A stretch of 64,000 nucleotides of DNA from Saccharothrix sp. ALI-22-I. GTDB taxonomy: Bacteria > Actinomycetota > Actinomycetes > Mycobacteriales > Pseudonocardiaceae. The position numbers and the translations under genes were made by a program. The notes under the pieces are model-generated. The model saw only the letters and a program-made list of their open reading frames with translations, had not been told where the DNA came from and ran no database searches. Of this stretch, positions 44,171 to 53,204 are shown piece after piece; the first letter of the stretch is position 1; the number at the start of each line of letters is the position of its first letter. The stretch spans positions 278,655 to 342,654 of the forward strand of contig NZ_MTQP01000063.1 of the NCBI RefSeq assembly GCF_001984175.1, read 5' to 3'.

Positions 44171-44302
44171 GCGTGTCCAACCTTCAGAACACGCGTGTCC
44201 AACCTTCAGAATGCGCGTGTCCAACGTTCGGAATGCGCGTGTCCAACCTTCAGAATGCGCGTGTCCAACGTTCGGAACACGCGAATTCAACGCTCGGAAC
44301 GC
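44171..44302. repeat. Six tandem copies of a 22-bp repeat
   Basis: Six contiguous 22-base units run from 44171 to 44302. Each begins with GCGTGTCCAAC (GCGAATTCAAC in the last) and ends with GGAACAC, GGAATGC or similar; units 2 and 4 are identical, units 3 and 5 nearly so. Because 22 is not a multiple of 3 the array is open in several frames on both strands. The unit edges form 7-bp inverted arms (CGCGTGT/ACACGCG), so it can fold as repeated hairpins and may terminate the peptide operon. Confidence 0.9.
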
Positions 44303-44497
44303 CCTACCGTGGTCACGGCGGCGAGCGCGGCCACCCCGAAACTCGTAGGTCATCGGGCGCTCCCGAGTTGTCAGGCGTTACCTGACAGCCCAGTGATGAT
44401 CACCGAATGCCATCGAACTGGCCTCGAACCTCCCGATCCGGCCGGTTCTGGGGGAGGATGCGCTCCGGCCGATCCCCGGTTCAACGAAGAAACGCAG

Positions 44498-45385
44498 GTG
44501 ATCGCGGTGGATTCCGCACTGACGAGCGTCGGTCTCCCGGTCGCACTGGCCGTGGTCATGTTCGGGCTCGGCCTGTCGCTGACGGTCGGCGACTTCGCCC
44601 GGATCGCGCGGGAGCCGCGTGCGGTGGCGGTCGCGTTGGCCACCCAGCTGGTCCTGCTGCCGCTGGTGTGCTTCGGGTTGATCCTCGCGCTGGGGCTGAA
44701 CCCGGTGCTGGCGGTCGGCATGATGCTGCTCGCCGCGTCGCCCGGCGGCACCACGGCGAACTTGTTCAGCCACCTGTTCCGCGGTGACGTCGCGCTGAAC
44801 ATCACGCTGACCGCGGTGAACTCGGTGCTCGCCGTGGCCACCCTGCCGCTGGTGGTCAACTTCGCGATGGACTACTTCGAGCCGGCGGCCGCGGGCGCGG
44901 TGGGGCTGGAGTTCGGCAAGGTCGCCCAGGTGTTCGCGATCGTGCTGGTGCCGGTGGTGCTGGGCATGCTGGTGCGCCGCTGGTCCGCCGCCTTCGCCGA
45001 CCGCGCGGACCGGCCGGTGCGGATCTTCTCGGCGGTGGTGCTGGTGGCCGTGATCACGGGCGCGATCATCGCCGAGCTGGAGAACATCAGTGGCTACCTG
45101 GCCGACATCGGGTTGGCCACGGTGCTGTTCTGCGCGTGCAGCCTGACCGCCGGCTACCTGCTGCCCCGGCTGGCGAAGGTCGGCAAGCGGCAGGCGGTGG
45201 CGTCGGCGTTCGAGGTCGGCATCCACAACAGCACGCTGGCCATCACCGTCGCGGTCACCGTGCTGGGCAGTGAGCAGCTGGCCGTGCCCGCCGCCGTCTA
45301 CGGGGTGGTGATGTTCCCGCTCGCCGCCGCGGCCGGGTACCTGCTGACCCGGACGAAGGCCGAGCAGGGCACCGTCACGGGCTGA
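44498..45385 (+). CDS. Bile acid:sodium symporter (BASS) family transporter
   Basis: A 295-residue membrane protein with about 9-10 helices. It shows the BASS signatures 'VVMFGLGLSLTVGDF', 'LLAASPGGTTANLFSHLFRGDVALNITLTAVNSVLA' (sodium site region with PGG) and 'ASAFEVGIHNSTLAITVAVT' (E-x-G-x-x-N). It would import an organic anion with sodium. The GTG at 44498 is preceded by AGG; GTG 44507 is an alternative. The open frame upstream runs through the 22-bp repeats and is not part of the protein. A 180-base gap separates it from the next gene. Confidence 0.86.
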   Translation: MIAVDSALTSVGLPVALAVVMFGLGLSLTVGDFARIAREPRAVAVALATQLVLLPLVCFGLILALGLNPVLAVGMMLLAASPGGTTANLFSHLFRGDVALNITLTAVNSVLAVATLPLVVNFAMDYFEPAAAGAVGLEFGKVAQVFAIVLVPVVLGMLVRRWSAAFADRADRPVRIFSAVVLVAVITGAIIAELENISGYLADIGLATVLFCACSLTAGYLLPRLAKVGKRQAVASAFEVGIHNSTLAITVAVTVLGSEQLAVPAAVYGVVMFPLAAAAGYLLTRTKAEQGTVTG

Positions 45386-45566
45386 CCGAGCCCGCATCCC
45401 CCGTAAAGCCCATGGCGTAAGCCGATTTTTCGGGGTTGGCGCTAGTCCGCTCGGATGAGACCGGGCGGCAGCTCGGCACACCCCCGACAAAGCTGTGCGT
45501 TTCGGAAACCTGCATGTAACCCTTCCGTGCTTACACGAAAGTGTCACGAAGGGAACAAAACGGACC

Positions 45567-47858
45567 ATGCGATTACTCCGCCGCGCACAACTTCTGCCCC
45601 ATTCGAGACGTGTGACCGCCGTATCCGCCGCAGCCGTCGTGCTCGCGGCCACCACGGTGGCGCTCCCGCCGACCGCCACGGCCGCCGTGCCGGCCGGGTT
45701 CACCGACACCCTCGCCATCGGCGGCCTCACCACCCCCACCGCCGTCTCCTTCGCGCCGGACGGCCGTGTGTTCATCGCCGAGAAGAGCGGCCTGATCAAG
45801 GTCTTCGACTCGCTCGCCGACACCACGGCCACCGTGTTCGCCGACCTGCGCCCGCAGACGCAGGACTTCTGGGACCGCGGACTGCTCGGCCTGGCCGTGG
45901 ACCCGCAGTTCCCCACCCGGCCGTACGTCTACGCCGTCTACACCTACGACGCCGTGCCCGGCGGTTCCGCGCCGCGTTGGGGAGACGCCTGCCCGACCCC
46001 GCCCGGCGCGACCGATCAGGGCTGCGTGGTCACCGGCAGGGTCTCCAAGCTGACCATGGGGCCGGGCGGCACGGCCACCGCCGAGCAGCCGTTGATCACC
46101 GACTGGTGCCAGCAGTACCCGAGTCACTCCATCGGCACCATCGCGTTCGGCCCGGACGGCGCGCTCTACCTGGGCGGCGGTGACGGCGCGAGCTTCGCGT
46201 TCGCCGACTACGGCCAGGTCGGCAACCCGTGCGCGGACCCGCCCTCCCCCGCCGGCACGAACCTCACCCCGCCCAGCGCACGCGGCGGCGCCCTGCGGTC
46301 CCAGTCGATCCGCCGTCCCGCAGGCGAGCCGGTCTCCCTCGACGGCACGATCGTGCGCGTGCACCCGGACACCGGAGCCGGCATGCCCGGCAACCCGTTC
46401 GCGGGCCGCGCCGACGCCAACGCCCGGCGCGTCATCGCCTACGGCATGCGCAACGAGTTCCGGTTCGCGTTCCGGCCCGGCACCGAGGAGCTGTGGGCCG
46501 GCGACGTCGGCTGGAGCACCTGGGAGGAGATCAACCGGATTGCCGACGTGAACGACGCGACGGCGGAGAACTTCGGCTGGCCCTGCTACGAGGGCGCGGC
46601 CCGGCAGGGCGGTTACGACGGCGCCGACCTCGCGTTGTGCGAGTCGCTGTACGCCGGCGGCGGCCAGACCGCGCCGTACTACGCGTACAACCACTCGGCG
46701 AAGGTCGTGCCGGGCGACCCGTGCGCCACCGGCGGGTCGTCGATCTCCGGCATCGCGTTCGAGTCGGACAGCAACTACCCGGCCGAGTACGACGGCGCGC
46801 TGTTCTTCGCCGACAGCTCGCGCGGCTGCATCTGGGCGATGCGGACGACCGCCGGCCAGCCGGACCCGGCCAAACTGGTGCCGTTCGTGACCGGCGTGAA
46901 CATCCCGGTGCAGGTGACCACCGGCCCCGGCGGCGACCTGTTCTACATCGCGCTGGGCGCGGGCCAGCTGCGCCGGGTCGGCTACCCCGACGGCTCCAAC
47001 CGCGCGCCGACCGCCGTCGCCAGGGCCACCCCGTCGTCCGGCCCCGTGCCGCTGACCGTGCAGTTCAACGGCACCAACTCGACCGACCCGGACGCGGGCG
47101 ACACGCTGACCTACGGGTGGGACCTCGACGGCGACGGCGCGTACGACGACTCGACCTCCGCCACCCCGACCCGCACCTACACCGAGCAGGCGTTCGTCGA
47201 GGTCGGCCTGCGGGTGGTCGACCAGTCGGGCGCGTCCGGGACCACCTCGATCACCGTCACGGTCGGCACACCGATCCCGCAGGACCCGGTGCCGGTGATC
47301 GACAACCCGACCGCGGCGCTGCGCTGGGCGGTCGGCCAGCAGGTGTCGTTCGCCGGGCGTGCCACCGACCCGCAGGACGGCGTGCTGCCCGCGTCCGCGC
47401 TGAGCTGGCGGTTGAGCGTGCAGCACTGCGTGACCGGCGGCTCGTGCCACGAGCACGTGGTGCAGGACTTCCCGGGCGTGGCGTCGGGTTCGTTCGTCGC
47501 GCCCGACCACGACTACCCGTCGCACCTGGAGCTGACGCTGACCGCCACGGACTCGTCCGGGCGCGCGGCGCGCACCAAGGTGCGGCTGGACCCGCGCACG
47601 GTGGACCTGACCTTCACGTCCAGCCCGAGCGGGCTGCGGCTCGGCGTCGGCGGCACGGAGTCCACCACGCCGTTCACCCGCACGGTGATCGTCGGGTCGA
47701 CCAACTCGATCAGCGCACCGACCCCGCAGACCAGTCCGCAGCGCCTGCGGATGTGGTACTGGAGCTGGTCGGACGGCGGCGCGCGGACGCACAACATCGT
47801 CGCGCCGGCGAACCCGACGACGTACCAGGCGAACTACTCCACGTACATAGCCTGGTGA
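45567..47858 (+). CDS. Secreted PQQ-dependent sugar dehydrogenase with PKD domain
   Basis: A 763-residue exported protein. A long signal peptide (residues 1-40, 'TATAAVP' cleavage) is followed by a six-bladed soluble-glucose-dehydrogenase propeller (to about residue 480), with 'FAPDGRVFIAEKSG', 'RGLLGLAVDPQF', 'HSIGTIAFGPDGALYLGGG', 'GMRNEFRFAFRPGT' and 'NFGWPCYEG'. A PKD domain (about 485-570, 'YGWDLDGDGAYDDSTS') and a further beta-sandwich domain follow. It probably oxidises a plant or fungal sugar extracellularly, with PQQ supplied from outside. ATG at 45567 has GAAGGG 13 bases upstream. Confidence 0.88.
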   Translation: MRLLRRAQLLPHSRRVTAVSAAAVVLAATTVALPPTATAAVPAGFTDTLAIGGLTTPTAVSFAPDGRVFIAEKSGLIKVFDSLADTTATVFADLRPQTQDFWDRGLLGLAVDPQFPTRPYVYAVYTYDAVPGGSAPRWGDACPTPPGATDQGCVVTGRVSKLTMGPGGTATAEQPLITDWCQQYPSHSIGTIAFGPDGALYLGGGDGASFAFADYGQVGNPCADPPSPAGTNLTPPSARGGALRSQSIRRPAGEPVSLDGTIVRVHPDTGAGMPGNPFAGRADANARRVIAYGMRNEFRFAFRPGTEELWAGDVGWSTWEEINRIADVNDATAENFGWPCYEGAARQGGYDGADLALCESLYAGGGQTAPYYAYNHSAKVVPGDPCATGGSSISGIAFESDSNYPAEYDGALFFADSSRGCIWAMRTTAGQPDPAKLVPFVTGVNIPVQVTTGPGGDLFYIALGAGQLRRVGYPDGSNRAPTAVARATPSSGPVPLTVQFNGTNSTDPDAGDTLTYGWDLDGDGAYDDSTSATPTRTYTEQAFVEVGLRVVDQSGASGTTSITVTVGTPIPQDPVPVIDNPTAALRWAVGQQVSFAGRATDPQDGVLPASALSWRLSVQHCVTGGSCHEHVVQDFPGVASGSFVAPDHDYPSHLELTLTATDSSGRAARTKVRLDPRTVDLTFTSSPSGLRLGVGGTESTTPFTRTVIVGSTNSISAPTPQTSPQRLRMWYWSWSDGGARTHNIVAPANPTTYQANYSTYIAW

Positions 47859-47871
47859 TCGGCCTGCCGCG

Positions 47872-47898
47872 CCGGCCGCGGGCGGTGTCCGCGGCCGG
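47872..47898. terminator. Bidirectional terminator hairpin
   Basis: A perfect 10-bp stem CCGGCCGCGG/CCGCGGCCGG with a 7-base loop fills the gap between the convergent sugar-dehydrogenase gene and the small zinc-ribbon gene. Confidence 0.75.
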
Positions 47899-48081
47899 TC
47901 AGCCGGCGCACACCGGGCACCGGTGCGGCCCCACGGGTCTGCCCCGGCCTCCCCACCCGGCGGCGGTGGCGGCCCGCCACAGCCGGGCCCACTCGGGGCT
48001 CGCCTCCGGGTAGGTGCGACCGCAGTGGTCGCAGATCAGCACGAGGGTGGACGTGTCGCTGTCACCGGGAATGGCGGTCAC
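47899..48081 (-). CDS. Small zinc-ribbon-like protein
   Basis: A 60-residue protein with two CxxC pairs: 'CDHC' near residue 16 and 'CPVC' near the end, separated by about 40 residues with Trp and Arg. It probably binds one zinc ion. GTG at 48081 is the simplest start; the frame stays open upstream for another 32 codons of Arg-rich, unlikely sequence. Function unknown; it lies alone on the minus strand. Confidence 0.5.
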   Translation of the reverse strand: MTAIPGDSDTSTLVLICDHCGRTYPEASPEWARLWRAATAAGWGGRGRPVGPHRCPVCAG

Positions 48082-48291
48082 TATCGGCTTTCTCGGCAGG
48101 GGGCGTCGGACGGGCGCCGGCCGCGTCCCACGGTCGGCACCTGATCGTGCACCACTGCGATTCTGGTGCCGCCGCACCCCTGTGATGATCCATTTCGACC
48201 CCGGTGAACCTTGCGATCACCTTGCGATCAGCTCGTATCGCGGACCCGGTTCCGGGTGGGGTGCCGGCCGGTTGGGAGGATCTGCGGTGTC

Positions 48292-48969
48292 ATGGATTTC
48301 TCTGTTCTGCTGGTCGAGGACGACGAACACATCAGGCAGGCACTCGGCTTGGCCCTCGGTGACGAGGGTTTCGCAGTCACCGACGCCGTGTCCGGTGAGG
48401 CGGCGCTGGAGCTGCTGTCCGCCGACGGGTTCGACGTGGTGCTGCTGGATCTGATGCTGCCCGGGGTCGACGGGCTGGAGGTGTGCCGCACCCTGAGAGC
48501 GGGCGGCGACCTGCCCATCATCATCGTGACCGCACGCACCGACGCCGCCGACGTGATCGCCGGGTTGGAGGCGGGCGCGGACGACTACGTCACCAAACCG
48601 TTGGTGGCCAGCGTGTTGGCCGCACGCATCCGGGCGCTGCTCAGACGCACCGGCACCGGCCGCGACGACGAAGTCCTGCGCCGCGGCGACCTCGACATCC
48701 GCCCGGATGTCGGCACCGTGCACCGCGACGGCGTCCAGGTGCACCTGACCAGCACCGAATTTCGGCTGCTGGTCGAACTCGCCGCCGCGGCCGGCCGGAT
48801 CGTCACCCGCGAACAACTCCTGCGACGCGTCTGGGGCTACGACTACTTCGGCGACACCCGCCTGCTCGACGTCCACATCCGCCGCCTGCGCCGCAAGGTC
48901 GAGCGCGACCCCGACGACCCGACGCTGATCGTCACCGTCCGCGGCTCCGGTTACCGGATGGACCGGTGA
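48292..48969 (+). CDS. Response regulator, OmpR/PhoB family
   Basis: A 225-residue two-component regulator. The receiver domain (1-115) has the acidic pair in 'LLVEDDEHI', the phospho-Asp in 'VVLLDLMLPG' near residue 51, Thr in 'IIIVTAR' and Lys in 'YVTKPL'. The winged-helix DNA-binding domain (about 130-225) shows 'LTSTEFRLLVELAAAAGRIVTREQLL' and 'VDVHIRRLRRKVE'-type ending 'TVRGSGYRMDR'. It is coupled by a one-base overlap to the kinase below. ATG at 48292 follows GGAGG. Confidence 0.94.
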   Translation: MDFSVLLVEDDEHIRQALGLALGDEGFAVTDAVSGEAALELLSADGFDVVLLDLMLPGVDGLEVCRTLRAGGDLPIIIVTARTDAADVIAGLEAGADDYVTKPLVASVLAARIRALLRRTGTGRDDEVLRRGDLDIRPDVGTVHRDGVQVHLTSTEFRLLVELAAAAGRIVTREQLLRRVWGYDYFGDTRLLDVHIRRLRRKVERDPDDPTLIVTVRGSGYRMDR

Positions 48970-50333
48970 TGGCGCGGTTCTCGCTGCGCTGGCGGGTGGC
49001 GGTGGCGTTGGGGTTCGGCTCGCTGCTGCTGACCAGTGCGTTGGCGCTGGTGGTGTGGAACCTGACGACCGGGTACATGCTGCGGCAGCGGGAGCAGAGC
49101 GCGGTGCGGCAGGCCGAGGTCAACGCGCGGCTGGTGGACGAGTCGCTGCACAGCGGCTCGAACGGGCTCGACGAGCTGCTGACCGGTCTCACCACGGGCC
49201 CCGACTCGACCATCCTGCTGCTGCGACCGGGAGAGGTGCTGACCAGCGGGCGTGAAGTGGACGTGGACGCGCTGCCGCGTCCGGTGCTCGACGTGGGCGG
49301 CGCGCCGTCCCGGGGACGGCTGGTGGTCGGCGGCGTGTCGGTGCTGGTGGTGACGTTGCCGATCCCGTCGGCTCAGGGCGTTTACGTCGAACTCGTGCCG
49401 CTGGTGCAGTTGGAGCGGACGTTCGGGTTCCTCAACGCGGCGCTGGTGATGGGTGTGCTGTGCAGCGGGCTGCTGGGCTTGGGGCTCGGGTCGTGGGCGG
49501 GCCGCCGGGCGTTGCGGCCGTTGAGCGAGCTGACCAGGGCGGCGTCCCGGATCGCGGGCGGGGACCTGCGGGCCCGGCTGCCCGAGCAGACCGACCCGGA
49601 CCTGGCACACCTGGCGACGACGTTCAACGCGACCGCGGCGGCGCTGCAACGGCGGGTGTTGAAGGACGCGAGGTTCGCCGGCGACGTGAGCCACGAGCTG
49701 CGGTCGCCGTTGACGACGATGGTCAACGCCGCCGAGGTGCTGCACCGCAGGCGGGCCGAGGTGCCGGGCACGGCGGGCAAGGCGTTGGACCTGCTGACCT
49801 CCGAGGTCGACCGGTTCGCGCGGATGGTGGTGGACCTGCTGGAGATCTCCCGCGACCAGCAGGTGGACGACGCGCCGCCGGAGCCGATCGACCTGGCCGC
49901 GTTGGTGCGCAACGTGGTCTCGGCCAGGCCGGGGCCGTCGGTGCCGGTGGAGGTGACGGCGTCACCGCAGGTGCTGGGTGACCGGCGTCGGCTGGACCGG
50001 GTGGTGAGCAACCTGCTGGACAACGCCGAACGCCACGCGGGCGGCGCGGTGCGGGTGGCGGTGCTCAGCCGAAAGGGGTTGGCAGGGGACGGGTTGGCGC
50101 GGCTGGAGGTGGACGACGCCGGGCCGGGCGTGCCCGCGGACCTGCGCGACCGCATCTTCGACCGGTTCGACCGGGGTGCGCGGGCGGGCAGTCGTGGCGC
50201 GGACACCGGCAGCGGCCTGGGCTTGGCGTTGGTGGCGCAGCACGTGCAGCGGCACCGGGGCGCGGCGTGGGTCGAGGGACGGCCGGGCGGCGGTGCCCGG
50301 TTCGTGGTGGAGATCCCGGAGACGACAGCGTGA
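48969..50333 (+). CDS. Sensor histidine kinase
   Basis: A 454-residue membrane kinase. Helix 1 is about residues 13-32, helix 2 about 155-177, with an extracytoplasmic sensor domain of about 120 residues between them. A HAMP segment ('RRALRPLSELTRAASRIAGGDL') precedes the H-box 'VSHELRSPLTTM' (phospho-His, near 240), the N-box 'VSNLLDNAERHA', 'GPGVPADLRDRIFDRF' and 'GSGLGLALV' of the ATPase domain. It should phosphorylate the adjacent OmpR-type regulator. The pair has no transporter next to it, so the stimulus is unknown. Confidence 0.94.
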   Translation: MARFSLRWRVAVALGFGSLLLTSALALVVWNLTTGYMLRQREQSAVRQAEVNARLVDESLHSGSNGLDELLTGLTTGPDSTILLLRPGEVLTSGREVDVDALPRPVLDVGGAPSRGRLVVGGVSVLVVTLPIPSAQGVYVELVPLVQLERTFGFLNAALVMGVLCSGLLGLGLGSWAGRRALRPLSELTRAASRIAGGDLRARLPEQTDPDLAHLATTFNATAAALQRRVLKDARFAGDVSHELRSPLTTMVNAAEVLHRRRAEVPGTAGKALDLLTSEVDRFARMVVDLLEISRDQQVDDAPPEPIDLAALVRNVVSARPGPSVPVEVTASPQVLGDRRRLDRVVSNLLDNAERHAGGAVRVAVLSRKGLAGDGLARLEVDDAGPGVPADLRDRIFDRFDRGARAGSRGADTGSGLGLALVAQHVQRHRGAAWVEGRPGGGARFVVEIPETTA

Positions 50334-50360
50334 AGCCCACCTCACGCGGCGGGCTTCACG
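50329..50360. terminator. Terminator hairpin between kinase and catalase pseudogene
   Basis: A 10-bp perfect stem (CGTGAAGCCC/GGGCTTCACG) with a 12-base loop overlaps the kinase stop codon and lies at the 3' side of the convergent catalase remnant. Confidence 0.7.
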
Positions 50361-50367
50361 GTCTCCG

Positions 50368-51218
50368 TCACGCGACGCTCACGGGAAACCTGTCCCAGAC
50401 TCGGTGGGTCCCGAGCAGTCCCAGGACCTCCTCGAACACGCCCGCGGGGGTGTCGCCGACGACCACGCCGAGGTCGTCGGCCGCGCATCCGGCATCGAGC
50501 AGCGCGGCCTGTCCGCCGCCCCACGCGCCGATCACCTTGGCGTGCCGGTAGCACTCCTGGACCATCAGCACCACGCGCGGGTCGACGGCGGAGGACGGTG
50601 CCCCGCCTAGGCGTCACGGCTGGGCAGCGCGTCCGGGCCGGGCGGCGGCGCGGCGGCCAGCAGCAGCGCGTCGAACTCGACCGAGCGGGCGGTGAGGAAC
50701 GTCCGCTGCGCCACCAGCCCGTCCTCCAACTGCCCGCCGCGTGCGGCGACGAGCATCGGAGTGAGACCGGCCGCGTTGATCGTCTTGCGCAGCTCGTGCA
50801 CGCCGTGTGCCGCCGCGCCGCGGGCGTGCACCACCCGTTCCGGGATGCGCTCGTGGTCGAAGTGGGTGATCTTCTCGCGCAGGTGGTGGTCCTGGAGCAG
50901 CGTCGGGCCGCGTTCACCGGCCTTGAGCGAGTGGTCGGTGTCGTACAGGCGCGCGCCCTGTGCCGTGGTGAGGTATTCGGCCTGCTGTTCACGGGTGTCC
51001 GCCGCCGCACCGGTTTCCGCGCCGGTGGCGGTCCGCGTCGCCGGGGATGCCTGGTCGGGCTTGCGCGGCAGCGGGCCCTGCGACTCGTTCGGCGGATCCA
51101 CCGGCGGCGGCACGCTGCCCGGCGTACCCGGGACTGGCGGCGTGACCAGGTCGGCGACCTTCTCGACGGCCTTCTCCAAGGCGTCCTTGACGACTTGGGC
51201 GGGCTTGATCGGATCCAC
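50368..51218 (-). pseudogene. Catalase HPII (KatE) with large internal deletion and frameshift
   Basis: The N-terminal 120 codons are an intact HPII-type start: 'LTTAQGARLYDTDHSLKAGERGPTLLQDHHLREKITHFDHERIPERVVHARGAAAHG', with the catalytic His in 'VVHARG'. The next codon jumps to the C-terminal GATase-like domain ('RKTINAAGLTPMLVAARGGQLEDG', 'TFLTARSVEFDALLLA'), so the haem-binding core and proximal Tyr are gone. That frame stops at 50607, while 'VLMVQECYRHAKVIGAWGGG' continues in another frame to 50368. A normal HPII is about 700 residues. A GTG at 51218 preceded by GGAGGAG is the original start. Confidence 0.8.
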
Positions 51219-51296
51219 GTGCTCCTCCTCGTCGGCAGTCCTCACGCCGCGACGACCCGTGTCACGGCGACCTACACACGGTGACTTCAGGCGGAT

Positions 51297-51689
51297 CTAA
51301 AGCGCGATGAGTCCCCCGTTCGTGGGCTGGAAGCCGCAGCTGTCGAAGTAGAACGGCTTGAGGTGGTCGTCGAAGTCGACGTGCAGCCACTCGCACCCGG
51401 CGGCCCGCGCGCCCTCCACGGCGGTCGCGACGAGTTCGTGCCCGACGCCCTGCCTCCGCACCGCTTCGGTGACGAGGGTGTCGAGGATGAAGGCGTGGAT
51501 CGCGCCGTCCCAGGCCACGTTGACGAACCCGACCAGGGCGTCGTCCTGGCGGGCGGTCACCCAGCCCAGGCTGTGCCGGTTGACCTGGCCCCACCAGTCG
51601 TCCTCCAGCGGCCGGTGGCCGAAGCCTTCCGCGTGCAATGCGTTGACCTCGGGGTTCCCGAACCGGCCGCGCCACTCGTAGCTGATCAT
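51297..51689 (-). CDS. GNAT family N-acetyltransferase
   Basis: A 130-residue acetyl-CoA-dependent transferase. It shows the GNAT core 'LVGFVNVAWDG', 'HAFILDTLVTEAVRRQGVGHELVATAVEGAR' (motif A, R-x-x-G-x-G/A) and 'WLHVDFDDHLKPFYFDSCGFQPT' (motif B). It is a single-domain enzyme of usual length; acceptor unknown. It stands alone between the catalase relic and a membrane-protein gene. Confidence 0.87.
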   Translation of the reverse strand: MISYEWRGRFGNPEVNALHAEGFGHRPLEDDWWGQVNRHSLGWVTARQDDALVGFVNVAWDGAIHAFILDTLVTEAVRRQGVGHELVATAVEGARAAGCEWLHVDFDDHLKPFYFDSCGFQPTNGGLIAL

Positions 51690-51800
51690 GACGGCAGCCT
51701 ACGGAGGCGGGTGTGCCGAGGGCATCGGACCGTGGTCTGATCATCCACTTCGGACCGTGGACCGATGCGGGACAGCGGCTTCGGGTGGGAAGTTGTTGGC

Positions 51801-52508
51801 ATGAAAAGCGACTACACGTTCCCCGGCCGCTGGGTCGGCGCGACCGCGATGGTACTCGGCCCGGTGCTGCTGCTCGTCGGGACGCTGCTGCGGTGGCCGT
51901 TCCACTACTTCTTCCCGCAGCAGTTAGCGGCCGTCGCGGAGCACCCGGCGCTGATGACCACGGCGCACACGGCGTTCGTCGCCGGGAACGTGCTGCTCGC
52001 GCCCGCGGTGGTGGCGGTGGCTCACCGGATCGGGCGGATCCGGCCGGTCCTGGCGACCTGGGGCGCGGCGTTAGTGCTGGTCGGACTGTTCGAACGGACG
52101 TTCCACGCCGGGATCGACCAGGCGGCGCACGGTCTGGTGCGGCGGCACGGCGCGGAGTTCGCGACAGACCTCGTCGGACGGTCGTACCAGGACTTGCACC
52201 TGTTCAGCTTCCTGTCGTTCGCCATCCTGTCCGGCTGGCTCGTGCTGGCGTTCGCCGCGTACCGCAGCGGTGTGCTCGGCCCGGTGCGGGCGGTCGGCCT
52301 GGCGGCGATGTGTCTGCTGCCGTTGGGCGTGCTGAAGGGCACGGAGGTCACGTCGGTCGTCGCGGCCGTCGGCTTATGCGTGGCGTTCGTGCCCGACGGG
52401 GTGCGGTTGGCGTTGGACGGGCCGAGGCCGAGCCGCCGTTCGGTGCTGTTGACCTTGGCCAGCGTACCCGCGCTGGGTGCACTGGCCCACGTCAGCACGC
52501 TGGGTTAG
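51801..52508 (+). CDS. Multi-pass membrane protein of unknown function
   Basis: A 235-residue protein with about six membrane helices: 'GATAMVLGPVLLLVGTLL', 'TAFVAGNVLLAPAVVAVAHRI', 'ATWGAALVLVGLF', 'FLSFAILSGWLVLAFAAY', 'AVGLAAMCLLPLGVL' and 'VVAAVGLCVAFVP', plus a terminal hydrophobic stretch. No transporter motif is apparent. ATG at 51801 begins 'MKSDYTF'; the open frame 36 bases upstream lacks a ribosome site. Confidence 0.65.
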   Translation: MKSDYTFPGRWVGATAMVLGPVLLLVGTLLRWPFHYFFPQQLAAVAEHPALMTTAHTAFVAGNVLLAPAVVAVAHRIGRIRPVLATWGAALVLVGLFERTFHAGIDQAAHGLVRRHGAEFATDLVGRSYQDLHLFSFLSFAILSGWLVLAFAAYRSGVLGPVRAVGLAAMCLLPLGVLKGTEVTSVVAAVGLCVAFVPDGVRLALDGPRPSRRSVLLTLASVPALGALAHVSTLG

Positions 52509-52514
52509 CGGGTG

Positions 52515-52916
52515 TCACGACGGGACGGCGAATCTCCGGACACCCTTCGGTGTGCGCACGAGCAGTGCCTCCGTCAGCGTCGCGCACGGCTGGAGTTCGT
52601 GGTCCAGGCCGCTGATCTCGAACGGTCTCAACACGTGCCGGTGCCGGGCGACCACGCGCAGCGACACGCCTGCCGCCTTGGCTGCCAGGTAGCCGCGGTG
52701 CAGTTCGTTCAGGCCGGCGGCGGCGAAGAACTCGACCCGGGTCAGGTCCACCACGACCGGTGCGGGCGGGGTGGCGAGGGCCAGCCCGATCGCGATCTCC
52801 TGCCTGAACTCGCGAACGGTCAGCGCGTCCACCTCGCCGGCGACACACACGACGACGGCGTAGCCGTGCACCTGCCGCTCCACCCGGAACGGGTAGTCGA
52901 ACCGCTCGGTTTTCAC
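52515..52916 (-). CDS. STAS domain protein (anti-sigma factor antagonist-like)
   Basis: A 133-residue STAS-fold protein: 'YAVVVCVAGEVDALTVREFRQEI', 'PVVVDLTRVEFFAAAGLNELHRGYLAA', 'GVSLRVVARHRHVLRPFEISGLD'. At the site where SpoIIAA-like antagonists carry the phosphorylated Ser ('DSSG'-type), this protein has 'AAAG', so regulation by phosphorylation there is not possible. It may be a constitutively free antagonist or bind a different partner. It ends 7 bases from the convergent membrane-protein gene. Confidence 0.8.
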   Translation of the reverse strand: MKTERFDYPFRVERQVHGYAVVVCVAGEVDALTVREFRQEIAIGLALATPPAPVVVDLTRVEFFAAAGLNELHRGYLAAKAAGVSLRVVARHRHVLRPFEISGLDHELQPCATLTEALLVRTPKGVRRFAVPS

Positions 52917-53204
52917 GCCCGCAGCCTCCTCGGAGGGTCGAAGAAGGCAGTGGCTGCCGGCTCAACCCGCTGCTACTACGACCGTACCTGCCCGCGGATA
53001 AACCCGCAGTTCAAGGCCATGCCCGGCTGCCGTCCGACCCCGCCGGCACTCCCTGGGACAGGGCGGGGTCACACCTGCCCCCGGTGGTCTCGCGGGTTAA
53101 AAAGCAGCCGGCGGAACCACCGTCACGCCCGACGCCCACGCCCGTCAGCCTGCCGTGGCGGTCAGCTGGGCGAACAACGCGACCGGCCACCACCACCGTC
53201 GGTG

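Noticed and set aside
44171..44302. CRISPR array
   Set aside because: Units are contiguous 22-mers without spacers and no cas genes are nearby.
44173..44497. A small protein encoded by the 22-bp repeats or an N-terminal extension of the BASS transporter
   Set aside because: The repeat reads open in several frames on both strands, no ribosome site precedes it, and the transporter fold starts after 44498.
53000..53200. Second NRPS-linked or resistance gene before the IS110 element
   Set aside because: No continuous frame; only a short APH-like N-terminal piece from about 53205 is recognisable.
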